Positions 45,299 through 57,302 of a DNA stretch of 64,000 nt are shown in pieces. The notes beneath the pieces are model-generated. The model saw nothing but the letters and a program-made list of their open reading frames with translations, ran no database searches and was not told where the DNA came from. Origin of the DNA: Chlorokybus atmophyticus (Eukaryota > Streptophyta > Chlorokybophyceae > Chlorokybales > Chlorokybaceae); NCBI GenBank assembly GCA_009103225.1, contig RHPI01003256.1, forward strand, positions 8,914 to 72,913. Direction: 5' to 3'. The position numbers and the translations under genes were made by a program. How positions within the stretch are numbered: the stretch's first letter is position 1; every line of letters starts with the position of its first letter.

Positions 45299-48200
45299 AT
45301 GCGGGGATCGCCGCGCATTCCCAAGCGGCCCGCCTCATCCATGCGGGAAGGCCTGCTGCCTGAAGGGAGCGGCGGAGGTGGTGGAGGAGGAGGAGGAGGA
45401 GGAGGAGGAGGAGGAGGAGGGGAAGATATGGACGAGGCTGCCGCTGCACCCTCGGGCTACTCCTCCTCGCCCAGGGCGTCGTCATTGAGAGCGTCGCCCA
45501 AGGGCCCTCGCCCCTTCGCCTCTCCCCTGCGAGGTGGAGGGGGCGGTGGCGGGCTCAACGGCGGTCTCAGCGGCCCTCTCCTTACCACCGCCGCCGCCGC
45601 CCAGGACGTCCATTACGCCGACCCCTACGCACAGGAGCCTGCTGGCGTGGCGAACGGCCATGCCAGGCTGAAGGAGGAGCACGACGACATGGAGGAGCTG
45701 GAGGTCGTTGGTAGGGAGGACAAGGCCGGAGGGTCAGGGGCGGCGGCGGCGGAGTCCGGGGCGTCAGGGGCGGCGGCAGGGTTGGTCGGAGGGTCAGGCA
45801 TGGAGTTCATAGAGAAGATCCACTTACCAGCTGGTGCAGAGAGGACTGTAAGGCGTGCCAACAGGTGTCTTGATTGCGGGCCGAGGCTGTGGGCACGCAT
45901 GCCTGGGTTAGGTGGAGCCAAGGGGACTTATGCCAATGTTACGTTGTTGGCGCTGTGTTGGGCGCTGTCGTACTCGACGATCACGTCCACGCTCACGACA
46001 ACGGCCGTCGCTGCGCGTGCACTCATCGCGGATCAGGGATGGGTCACGCTAGCGGTTGGAGCGGTGTTCATTGGATCTGCAGTCATCGTCGTGCCCGTCG
46101 CGCTCTCCATGCACCTCGTGCGTGCGTTGCCTCTGTTTCGTACGCAAACACCCAACCCAATGTCACAATCATTGTGTCCAAAATGAGCTGCATGCCAACA
46201 CACACACATTGTTCACACGCGCGCTCTGCAGGCAAACGCATGCACACGCGCGCCCGCACACAGCCACATACATGGAGTGTGAAAGCATGCACATACATCC
46301 GCACGCATGCGTGTTCACGAAGGCACCTGCGCATACATTCACACGGACACAATATCACGTTCGTTGTGCTCAACTGCACGCACGCGCAGACATGGAGTCG
46401 CTTGCTTCAAACAGTACACGCGCATGCACGCACGCGCACAACCTCATACACACTACGTGTGCAGTTTGGACGGCGCATCGGTTTCATGATCGGTTGCGCA
46501 ATGGGTATGCTCGGCGCCGGCTTGTCCACCGCAGCTATGTACAGAGGGAACTTCGCGCTGCTCGTGGTGGGCAGCCTCCTGCTGGGCGGCGCGCTCGGAC
46601 ACGCGCAGTTCTACCGATTCGCCGCAGCCGACGTGTCCACGCTGCACTTCAGATCGAAAGCAATCTCACTCGTGCTTGCGGGCGGCATCATCGCTGCAGT
46701 GGTAAGCATCTGTCGCACGCACACTAACCCACGCATGCACACACGCACGTCGCCACCCACATCGCTCACACAAGCATGTGCGTGCGCATGCGCATGCACA
46801 CATACGCGCGTGCACATACGCATGCACTCTGCCACCCACCCACTCACACGTAAACGCGTGCGCGCACACACACTTGCATGTGCCCATGCACACGCCTAAA
46901 CACAGGACAGCTGTGCTCACGTGCATACACACAAACATCCACGCACGCGCGCAGGTTGGTCCCCAGCTCTCCAAATCCACTCGCAACTGGATCCCCGAGC
47001 ACGAGTTCGCGGGCACCTACATCAGCATGATCCTCCTGTTCGCGGCCAACCTCCTCCCCCTCTTCTTCATCGACTTCTCCACTCCCGAGGAGGTGGAGCC
47101 CGCCGAGCTCGAGGAGTGGTTCAAGAAGGCGGCTACCATCACCACCGACGGTGTGGTCGTGAAGCTGAGACTGAAACATTACAGGAGCGATGAACAGACG
47201 GGACCGGCAAGGAGTCTTATTGCTATTTTACTACAGCCGGAGTGTCTGGTGTCTATATTGCTGGCGTCGCTAGCGTATGGAGCTATGTTGTTCATTATGA
47301 CGCCGCTACCACTCGCCATGATAGAGAGGTCATGTTGGACTTGGACTTCATCGCATGTAGTCATCAGCGGTCTATGTGTGTGTGTGCGTGTGCGTGCGTG
47401 CGTGTGGTGCAGATAGAGAGGTTTATGTCCTCAACGCTAGCAATGTGAATGCTGCATTGCAATGTGTGGGTGTGCATGCGCGTGTGTGTCATCGGCGTCA
47501 GCAACTGAGGACTGATTTGTGGTGCGTTTTCTTTATCTGCAGGTCGTTCAGCTTCAACCAGGCTGCGCTGGTTATTCAGCTGCACATGCTGGCCATGTTC
47601 ATTCCCGCGCTGTTCACGGGGCACCTGATGTCCACCTTTGGCACATTCGCGGTCACACTCACAGGTAAGGACCACGTTTGCGAGTGCATTTTGCTGTGTG
47701 TGCGTTCGTGTGCTGGAGGCTCAACTGAATGACTGCAGGCAACGTGCTGTTTGTTGTGGCGATCATCTTCATGATCACCGGCCAGCACTACTTCAACTAC
47801 ATGGTGGGCATGTTGTTCCTGGGCGTGGCATGGAACTTCATGTTCATTGGGGCCACCAACCGCTTCACAACCACATACCGCTTCTCCGAAACCAGCAAAG
47901 CTCAGGTACTATGACTATCAATCACATGCAGATTGTGTGATGCATGTGGTCAGTGCTGTGGGCGCACCAGCTCAACATGTTGGTTGCAGGCGTTGAACGA
48001 CACGCTTGTGTCTGGTGCGGCTGCTGTCGCCAGCGTGTTCTCCGGCTCCGCCAGAGACGACTTGGGTATGTTTATGAGTTGTATAGAGCTGATGTGTTAA
48101 ACACGTACTTGCACTCATGCATGGTGTCACATGAAACTGGTGATCAGTCATTGATGACAACAAGTGATCATGTTCTTCCTCCGTTTCAGGTTGGAAGGGT

Positions 48201-48338
48201 GTGCAGTGGCTGGCGCTCATTTTTCTAGTGTTAGGTATCGTGTTGTCGGTAGGATTGCAGCTGGTGCATTCGATAAACAAGAGGAAAAAGGGGTTGACTG
48301 ACCGCAGGTGGTCAGGGGAGCGTAACCTACCTGCATAG
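45299..48338 (+). CDS. Major facilitator superfamily transporter, 647 aa
   Basis: A multi-pass membrane transporter; the substrate cannot be read from sequence. Seven exons fit in phase: 45299-46117, 46465-46701, 46955-47328, 47543-47664, 47739-47905, 47990-48065, 48190-48338, total 1944 nt, TAG stop. The first 200 residues are a low-complexity Gly/Ser/Ala/Pro tail with a run of about 17 glycines (from about 45370). About 11-12 helices follow: TLLALCWALSYSTITSTL, VTLAVGAVFIGSAVIVVP, GRRIGFMIGCAMGMLGAG (the MFS loop 2-3 GRR), ALLVVGSLLLGGALGHAQFY with RFAAADVS, and later NVLFVVAIIFMITGQHYFNY and LALIFLVLGIVLSVGLQLV. RFAAADV and RF......A..L resemble bacterial MFS proteins of riboflavin-transporter (RfnT) type, as I recall them. 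The start is the first ATG in frame. Exon 3 ends at GAGAG/GTCATG, deduced from phase. Confidence 0.85.
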
Positions 48339-49838
48339 CTTAGCATTGCACGGCGGTTGTATGTATATATACATGTGCTGTGTATGTGTGTTGCGAGCAG
48401 ACTGATACATGTGTGTTTGTGGCGGCAACTGTGCGTTGCCGCCGCACCCACACTTGTCTTGGATCCCGTAGGCAGTGCACACATTCTATTGTTGTTTGCT
48501 TTTCGGCTTGGTTGACCGGAGTGGCTTGCGCATCACATGCGCTGAGAGATGATGCTCTTGCGATCTTTCTGTGGGACATTGCAGTGCTCATGCCGTGAGG
48601 GCTGAATGGTCCAGTGATGTGCAATGGAAGTGGTTTGTTAGGTACTAGGTCCATCCCGTAGTATTGTCTGCGTAGATGGCTGCGTTGATGTAAGTGCCAT
48701 CCAACTGCTTAATGGCAACCTATACTCAGCATCCCTTGTCATGCGTGTTACACTCTCGAGCAAGCCGTAATGCTTGCAATCTATTCTTTATACACCGTGC
48801 ATGCCATTATTGTAGCATACTATCTCTTTTGCACGTGCCTCTAACACACTAGGCGTGTGCATATTTGCAATGCACACACAAGGGGGACATCACGCAAGTA
48901 ATAATATATATAAATTACCATGTTTAGCTTTCTTCTACATCATATAATGGTAATCTTGTTGTACACTATTGTTATATGGTTGTTCAACTTACATTGTTAT
49001 TGACTACGCAACATATCCATGAATGGATTCAATGATTAGCAACAGAGCTATTGGAAATAGCGGTTAACACATGTGCTTTATACAACTTCGTCAACCTTGT
49101 CCGCGTTGCATTGTAATATTAATATTGATTGTGTTTGTGCTTTTTTGAGATGTACAAGTGTATCCGTTATGCGTTCATTGTATATTGGGCAGATAAGTAC
49201 GCATGCTATCATTTCGTGTAGAAAATTGAAGTCGCTACTGTGCCATCATTTGCAATCCGCTAGCATGCACTTGTAATAAGTAATTCAAATCATCATGGTC
49301 ATCTTTTGTAAAGCATTAATGCGAAACAATGTTCATGCGCAGTACATAGAGATTAATAACTTGTATAAATTCCATAAACGGCATTTATCACCCAATGTTG
49401 GCGTGTATAATGCAGATTTGCCACGTGTGCACTTCTTTTCTGCTCTTTGAAGCAATACAAGTATGCAAGCATTTGCGTAATTTAAATACAAATGTAAATA
49501 ATACTTTTACGTGCGTACCTTACAATACATTGCAAGACATGCTTTAACCACAAGTAATACCCGTTTATAGGTTATGACAAGGGGCCTGGTGCGTATGTAC
49601 GTATATTGCACTATACCTATTACCAACCACGCCAGGTAATTCAGTGTAGGCTGTAACACCTTTGTGATGTACAAGTTAGGCCCTGCCGCAGGGCCAACAT
49701 GTAGCTTACCTTAGGTAGTGAGAAAAGCAGCAATGTTTTATGACAATAACGCGAACGTGCTGCCTTTGCTTGTATCCAAACACGACATTCGGATAAGAGC
49801 GCCAGTCCTTCTGCACGCCCGGGTCATCCTCCATCACC
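48339..49838. other. AT-rich intergenic, no gene seen
   Basis: 1.5 kb, strongly AT-rich from 48880 to 49560. No supported ORF or RNA gene. It holds the MFS 3' flank and the GIY-YIG promoter. Confidence 0.5.
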
Positions 49839-51373
49839 ATGGCGGCGGCGGCGGCGACGGCCACGGCATTGTCGTCGTCGGCAAGCTTAGCTAGCTTGTT
49901 GCCGACGCCGAGCAGAAGGCAACCGCTGCAACCGCAAACACAGCAGCAGCAGAAGCAGGTGCTGCAGCGTGGGGTGAACGTGGTGCTGTCCGCCTCCTCC
50001 TCCTCCCCCTCCTCCTCCTCCTCCTCCACCTCTTCCTCCTCCTCCGCCGCCGAGCCAGCCTGGAAGCAAAAGCTCGCAGCTGCGGACGCCGTCGCCGAGG
50101 ACATCCGTCGTCAGGCCAGGGAGGTTGAGGAGGCCTACAAGCGTCGTCGTCGTCAGCAGGGCGGCGGCGGCGCCTCCTCCGCCCCGTCCCTCTCCTCCCT
50201 CCCTCTCCTGGACTACGTCGGCGACGACGGCCTGGTGATTGACCACAGCCAGGAGGGCGCCAAGGCGAGCGTCTACGCCGTGTACGACCAGGCTCAGTCC
50301 CTACGCTACGTGGGCGTCACCAGGGGCATCCACAGCGCCATGAGGCTTCACCTCGCCCGCCGCCCAGCAGAGTGCTGGCATGTACGTGTGCACCACCTCG
50401 CCAGACCGTCACGCGATGCCCTGGAGGCTGTGCGTGACGCCTGGGTCAAGGGGGAGGAGGGGAATACAACAACACCGCCGCCAGGAAATGACAATGGACC
50501 CACGCAGCTAGCGTGGGAGAACCCTATTGACGTTAAGCCCATCATGACGCCACAGGAAGTAAGCACACAAGCAGGAGAAGGAGTGCATGCATGATGTGCG
50601 TGTGCACGTGTGTGCATGCGCGCGCGTGTATGGGTGTGTGTTGTGTGCCTTTGTGTCCTGCAATCAAAGCATGCATGTCCGTGCACAGTCTCATCCGTTC
50701 CCGTGCTATCCTTTTGGTCGTTGTATTATTGCAGCGGCCAATAAGCTTTCTTACAAAGTATATGTCTGTTGTCTTGCGTGTGTGCAGAGGGAGTCGGTTG
50801 AGAGCGTGGCTGGGCCGGCACAGGCTAAAGCGCTGAAGCAAGTGGCGCGACGCGTTGAAGCAGAGCTTGAAAAAGTGTTCAAGGTACAGGGCCATGCATT
50901 GAAAATCATATGAACACATATTCGCACGCACACACGACGCAGTGCAAGTTTGTAACATGCTTTCTCACAAAAAGAGCATGCATCACGTGCACGCATGCAC
51001 ATACATGCAATGACATGCGCGCATTTGCGAACACGCAAGTGCGCGTGTGCGTGCACACATGCACAAGCACATTGGTTGATTGATTGAGTAGGCACACACT
51101 ATAATAGTGCTCGCTTGTTGATGCGCCTTTGCACTCGTGTGCTCAGGAAAGGGGTATTCAAGAGAACATGCGATTCGACCCAAAGCTAAAAGAAAAGGTG
51201 AGAGACTTTGGCTTGCTGTCTTGAATTTCAGCGATTTGAGAAGTGTCCGACGATTTGCACTTCATTACGGGAATGTCTGTCTACAGGGTTTGCTTGATCT
51301 GAAGAATCTAAGGCCAGTGCCGGATGCATCGGTGCCTGCGGAGAAGCCAAAGTCACAAGCCGCTGCTAAATAG
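49839..51373 (+). CDS. GIY-YIG-domain protein, plastid-targeted type, 317 aa
   Basis: The GIY-YIG fold is a nuclease module. In plants it also occurs on plastid proteins such as GRXS16. Four exons fit in phase: 49839-50558, 50788-50883, 51147-51197, 51287-51373, total 954 nt, TAG stop. The first 70 residues are Ala/Ser/Gln-rich with a Ser run coded by TCC repeats, transit-like. A coiled stretch with RRQAREVEEAYKRRRRQQ precedes the domain (about 140-220): SVYAVYDQAQSLRYVGVTRG, SAMRLHLARRPAECWHVRVH, ARPSRDALEAVRDAWVKGEE. After it come PIDVKPIMTPQE, an amphipathic exon (KALKQVARRVEAELEKVFK) and ENMRFDPKLKEKGLLDLK. There is no glutaredoxin domain. The stop region GCTGCTAAATAG is directly repeated. 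Confidence 0.85.
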
Positions 51374-52546
51374 GCTGCTAAATAGGCTGTGTAGGGGGCT
51401 GAAATTGGGGAGACATCGTGTTGTCGCTGAGGGACAAGCTGGTGGTGTTCTGTGCGCAAATGTAGGTGATATATAGAAGCGTATTTCTCAGGTGTAGAGA
51501 GATGTAGTTCGGTGCTAGTTCTGTCAAAAAATGGTACCATTCCTTGTGTTGTTGCAGTTTTGCACGCTGTCCACTCTCAGAGGATTCATGTGTGCCAACT
51601 TTGCCACGTCGCTGTTTGCGACTGTTGCCCGATTACACGGTGGGGAGTTCTGATGCTCAATAATACAAGATGTCATGGTCATCAACGGGGGGTCGCAGTT
51701 ACTGCCTCTGTGACATTGTTCGCGGTTGCAAATCATATCACAGACAAGGTAGAGGACTTGGTGTTGCTGTGGGGGGCGGCAAAGCTAAGCTTGGATAGCA
51801 ACAATACCACTGAACGTGTGTGGTGACTCACTACTGATGAGAGTGTGGTTGTATACAGTGTCTACGAAGGTAAACATTGAAGACAGTAATGAGAGTGTTG
51901 CACTGCACCAACCTCGTGGTTTGCTTGCCATGCTTGTCATTGTTGCAGCACAACTGTAGCATCGCACCAGTTGCATGGCGTACAAACAGCTGCAGGATTG
52001 TCTGCAAGCCCTCTCAGTTGCAAATGGGTGATGTCCCAACAACTGTCTCACCGTGCATTCCCACACATTAGCTAAGCGCTGATCTGGGCCCCCTCCCAGA
52101 TCTGAAATGCTATTGCGTGTGCTTCCTGTACCATTTGCACTTGCATCTCTCCGCTTGACATTCTAACTTGATGCCCAGCCTTGTGGTACGACAAGCAGCC
52201 AATCCACACACAACATGGACAGCTGCTGCTGTGCATGCTGGTCAATGCAGACCTCTTATTGGCGTACACACAGGGTCCAAACGAACATCAAGTGTATTCC
52301 AATTGTTTCATATCAAACTTAGCAGCGGAGCGCATACAGGCCGCTGTTTGAAAACTGCTGCAGGGTTGCCAAAACAGCTGGCGCGGCCGCTGCTCCAGTG
52401 CACACCACCCAACACCGTCCGCACGGTCTCAACAAGGCAGATGGAAGCGCTTGGGCAAAGGTAATGCCAACACAGATGTTGGTTGGTTGGACTGTGGGAG
52501 GTTATGAGAAGGAACTCTGCAGCAGTCAGCATGAGCTCGCTGAAGC
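51374..52546. other. Between convergent genes, no gene recognised
   Basis: Open frames exist on both strands but none shows a family pattern. It is the 3' flank of both neighbouring genes. Confidence 0.4.
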
Positions 52547-55500
52547 CTATTCAACAATCTGCATGCGTACGCGCAGCCTCCTTGTGGTAGAGTTAAACTT
52601 GATAGAGCAGGACTCAGGGTCCACCTGTGAAACAATTATGCCATGAGATGCCTTTGATCAATGCATGTGAACCATCGGGAGGACACGCCACATAGTCACA
52701 TTACCTGATGGGGGAGCTGCACAGAAAGGGCGTATTTTCCCTCTGCGGTCATCTTGAACACGTCGCCGCTGAGCACCTCCGCAAAGATGTCTTTGGCTGT
52801 GGTGAGTAGTGGCAGCCATACAACGAGCTCGAGCCATGGCTGGCCTGAGGTGTGGCGCAGCTCATACGCGGGCTCGGCTGCCTCCGATCCCGCGCCGAGG
52901 CCCTCGATGACGGCGGCGGCCTCCTCGGTGATGCGCAGACGCGCCGTCAGCCGATGCGCGCCCTTGTCGAAGCTGATCGAGCAGCTGTCTGGGTCCACCG
53001 ACTGCGGGAGGCGCAGGTCCAGGGCGTAACGCCCGCCCACGTGGAGCTTGAACACGTCCCCATTGGCCACCTGAGTGACAACGACCGCATCAAACACAAC
53101 ATATCAGCGAAGCACGGCAGCAGCTTGTCGAGAAAACCAACCAAAGGGCGCGTGTGGCACATCACACATAGCCCTACACATGCACACCAACCAAGCGAAT
53201 GCACATGGCCTGAAATAAAAGATGGTAACGGGCGTCAACCCAATGACCCAGAAAAACGCACACACTGCTTACCTCGGCATCAATGTCACGTGCGGAGTTG
53301 AGCAGCGGGAGCCAGACAACCAGTTCCAGCCACGGCTGCCCGCCGCTGTGGCGCAACTCGTACGAGGGCTCCACCTCTCCTTCGGGTGGTGCAATGGCAA
53401 GACCTGATTGAATTACGCGGTCAATACAACAATAAAAAGACAAGAATCCTGACGGCCTGAGTGGCGAATACGTGTATAAACTACCTGCTGCTGCGGCTTC
53501 CTCATCGGTAAGGTTGCGGAGTCTGGCAGTTAGTCGGCGAAGGGTGGAGTCGAACCGGATCGAACAGCTGTCGGGATCGACGGGCTGCGGCAGCGCCAGC
53601 TTCAACAGGTACCGGCCGGGGACAGTGAGCTGGAATGTGTCACCACCCAGCACCTGCACAGACCACTGCATCAACATTGTGGCAGACCATGCAGCAGAGC
53701 AAGGATGGCAAGGATATGTACAATGCGAAGACAAGGCAATTGATTCAATGCGCTACGACACACACTCACCTCAGCATCGATGTCCCTAGCAGACGCCAGC
53801 AGCGGCATGTACACAACCAGCTCCATCCAGCCAGGCTCCGCAGCTTGCTTGAGTTCATACGCAGGTTCAACCTCTCCCCCTGTTGACAATCCAGCATAAT
53901 CAGCATCCAGGGCACACGCACTGTTTCCTGCAACATTTCTATAAGGAGAGGCCTCAAGCCACTGGTGGTTGGGCGTTCACACCTTCAACTGCGTTTGCTG
54001 CAAGGGGCCGGGCTCCCGCACCGGCTGCCGCCGTGCCAGCCACTGCGGCCGCAGCCGCTCCAGCGGGAGACAGGCCCGTGGCGGGGATGCGCTGATCCAC
54101 GCCATTCTGCTGAGGTATAGGACCCTTGCCTGGCAACTGGCCCTTCTCCATCTGGGACTGCTCCTTGTCGGTGACACTCTGACGATAAGCACGAGACAAT
54201 ACTCTTAATAACTGTGAATGTGAGCATGCACACAATGGAAGTAACACCATAGAAATGCGGTAGTCACCTGTTGCTTTGTGGCAACCCCGGCGGCTGTCCC
54301 CGCCCTGCGTGCCTTCTCAGCTGCAGCTGCCTGCTCGGCCTTTGAATCTGCACACGCAAACACACCTTGTTTCACTTGTTTACACCATCAGGGTGCATAC
54401 TGCTCCACCAACAACTATGCAAGGATGTGCACTGCAGTCGCAGTGTGACAAGCTTGCTAGGCGAAGAGTTGCCATGTAACAGCCATGACTTACTCTTTGC
54501 ACGGGAGCGGCGCTTGCAGCAGATACACAAACATAACAACAGCAAAATGGCCGCCGCGCCAACACCAGCAGCGACGCCAATGACAAGACCTTTGTGGCTG
54601 TCAATCCAACTCTTATTACCCGACGCAGCAGGAGCTGGAGCAGCTGCAATTGCAAGTAGTGTTAATAAGCATGCCCGCACACATGCATTGCAGTGAATGC
54701 TAAGTTATGACACAAAAGACGCGTGCACATGTCGGCAGACGCATACAGACACGCGCGCACACACACATAACTCACGTGTGGGATCTGCGAGTGCAGGCAC
54801 TGGGAAGGAAGTTTGTAGGGCAGTTACTTGACCATAGACGGGGTCCAGCTGGATCTGGTCTGCGGAGGCAAGCTTGCTTTGCAGAGCTGATAGGCGGCTC
54901 TGGTAAAACTGCGAGCCAGTGAGCGGCTTGACGGCAAAAAACACAATAATGCTGCCTGAGCGAGCAGCCAAAATGTCCACTTGCTTCGCATCCACGCTGA
55001 GATAGTTGGCCAGGCTTTGTCTAAAAGATTGCGCATTGTAATCATTAAAGCTGCCGCTCGTCGTCAAAGTGGCAATGATCGGTGGTGCGATGCAGTTGCA
55101 GTTGTCCAGCTGATTGACTTGATTCTGCTCACAGGCTGTGCAACCTGCACAACACCACAATAATCACAAACACTCTTGCCACCGACGACGTAGTCACTAT
55201 GTATCAACGGCAAAAGCCAACATGAGCAACTCCACACGTGGAAATGGAACTTCATTGCAAGAAGCGACGACATACCGCTGGGTGGTGGTGTAGCGCCACC
55301 AGTATTAGCCGGCGGAGGTGGGCTGGTGGGCGGTGAGGTGGTCGGGCCGGGAGCCGTATTGTCTACGAGGACACGTGTCGCGCGTGCAGCCTGCAGTAGT
55401 CAATAGCGATGTTGGTGCTAGATTTTGGTAAACAACTTATTGGACGCATGTTTTCAATATGGCACAAAACCTAACAGCAGTCGGTTGCAACAACAATATA

Positions 55501-56198
55501 CTGCACAATGCAGTGCAACGCAAGGCAATGCCAGTTGTGCGTGAGTGGACCGATGCGAGAAACCGCACGGCTCATGAGTGGCACAGAAAGTAGCTGTACC
55601 TCAACTGTGCCGTGCATTCAAGAGCAGATGACGATGCTATGAAGCCAGCACTGACGCACAAGGAAAAAACAAGGACCTTGCGATGTAACAACCAAGAGCA
55701 GCATTGGACTGGGAAATGGCATGAATGAAGATAGGTGAAAGTGCCACTTACAGGGTTGTATGCGTTGAGTGCGCAGTCATTCTCGGCGAGGAGGATATTG
55801 GAGGGTGTGGCTTCAACGAGTGATGCGCAGTCGTCAACCTCCAGGAAGGCGGCGGTGGTGTATGCGATCCACTGCTTGCCAGCAAGAGCTTCCTCTACGC
55901 AGGCGGAGTCCTCCACGTCCACCACCCTCACCGTGGCGCGGTACCTATCCTGCCCCGCCTCACCCCTGATCGGCACAGGCAAGCTGAACACCAGCACACC
56001 TGTCGCCTCGTCGTAGCTAGCCACCTCCCCGTAGAACACCACGTCATGCCGGCTGCACCGCCCGCCGCCCGCACTTCCACCACCCGCCGCCTCTAGCCCA
56101 GGAACCTGCAGCAGCAGCAACGCCACGCCTACAGCCAGCAACGCCAGCAGCGCCGAGGACCCCATGGCTACAGGCCCTCTGCCCCGCATCTTCAGCAT
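52547..56198 (-). CDS. Type I membrane protein with SEA-like ectodomain and three cytoplasmic PIH1/CS-like domains, 736 aa
   Basis: Role unknown. Eleven exons fit in phase on the minus strand: 55752-56198, 55276-55390, 54776-55144, 54494-54643, 54268-54347, 53983-54178, 53770-53879, 53485-53653, 53273-53403, 52705-53070, 52547-52624, total 2211 nt, TAG stop. In order: a signal peptide (MLKMRGRGPVAMGSS then a Leu/Val core), a Cys-containing ectodomain (CSRHDVVFYGEVASYDEATG), a Pro/Thr-rich linker (about 160-187), a SEA-like module (SFRQSLANYLSVDAKQVDIL, GSIIVFFAV), one membrane helix (about 329-353) followed by CKRRSRAK, an Ala/Gln-rich segment, then three repeats (about 453-545, 550-645, 650-735) of the pattern EP.YEL...GW.ELVV..PLL.SA.DI.AEV, Y.L.L.LPQ.VDPDSCSI.FD, RRLTARLR. 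The repeats match the CS-like C-terminal domain of PIH1/NOP17 co-chaperones. The weakest joint is exon 6/7 (donor GTGTGA). Confidence 0.8.
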
Positions 56199-57302
56199 CG
56201 TCCTCGTCCTCCCCCTCGTCCTCCCCGCCGCCGGCGCCGTCTGGGCCAGGCAGGCAGGTTTCTTGCTGGCCAGGCCTGCGGCTGGCACTACCACGTAATG
56301 GCACCCATGGCTAGCTGCTACTACACTCCTCCAGCAGCTACCTCGGCCCCCACTCTCCCTCCTTCCCACCCACCCCCAACCACCCCGGCGACAACACCAG
56401 CCACGACGAGGCAGCGGCAACGGCGGCGGCGGCGGCGAGCGCGCACAGGCGCCAGGTGTCACGTTTCAAACCAGCTTTAGCGCCGGTCTCTCGTCATCGT
56501 CATCAACAACGAAATTTACGCGCCAACAGCAGGGCCCGAAATGGTTTTCAGAAAAAGGAACCTTATCAATGAGGCGAACAAAAAATGACGCCATCTGAGC
56601 CATCTGCGGCGGGGCCTGCAGGCCAGGGAAGATCGGGTGACCGATTCTGGCAGGCCAGGTCGACTAACCACCGTCATCACTTACTTACCTTCCGTCAAAG
56701 GGTGGTTGCTGGGCAAACACAACCATATCATAACGTGTGTATATGAGCGCGGCGCGTTAGGTGGCCGGAGACGGGCCGATGGACGGAGCCCCTGTGGACG
56801 GAGCGACACGTCCAACGCCCGCAGTTTCGACGGATCAAAGGGCGGACGCTCCTTTTATCTTTGTGAGAACTGACAATTGCGTACTTAGGTAATGGTTGGT
56901 GCCCTGATGCACAAGAGTTTCCCAGCTTAGCATGTGAGCAAAGGCAGCTTGAAGTCATGCTTAAATCACGCTTGATCAGGTGACGGTGCAAACAAAGCAC
57001 TTATGTAGCTGGCGAACTTGTAACGCTGCTTGTGCATTATGGTACGAACACAGATTATACACGGTATTTTTAACATGCATTCATGAGCGTATATACCTAT
57101 TATGAGTTATGGTTATCCACATTTCACAATATACTTGAAGCAATTTTAATGTTATTGATTCATGTATGCCGCATGCTTGCACACAGTCGCATAATGTCTC
57201 GTACAGCTTGTTGCTGGAATCCGATGCTACTTGCAAACTACTGGTACTTAGCAACTGGTTTTTCAAACTTGTAGGGGAAAATGGGTATGAGGGTGTGTCC
57301 TA
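56199..57302. other. Upstream flank, no gene seen
   Basis: GC-rich to 56480 (open in frame upstream of the membrane-protein start, probably 5' UTR), then AT-rich. No supported gene. Confidence 0.5.

Noticed and set aside
45189-45682. Minus-strand ORFs opposite MFS exon 1
   Set aside because: Produced by the glycine-coding GGA/GGT repeats on the real strand.
46056-46899. Long Thr/His/Cys-rich ORFs inside the MFS gene
   Set aside because: They cover introns 1 and 2, made of CACACG-type simple sequence; the phase-consistent exons explain the locus.
49706-50246. Minus-strand ORFs rich in Glu/Gly opposite the GIY-YIG gene
   Set aside because: Mirror of the Ser/Ala/GCC-rich coding strand; no splice or family support.
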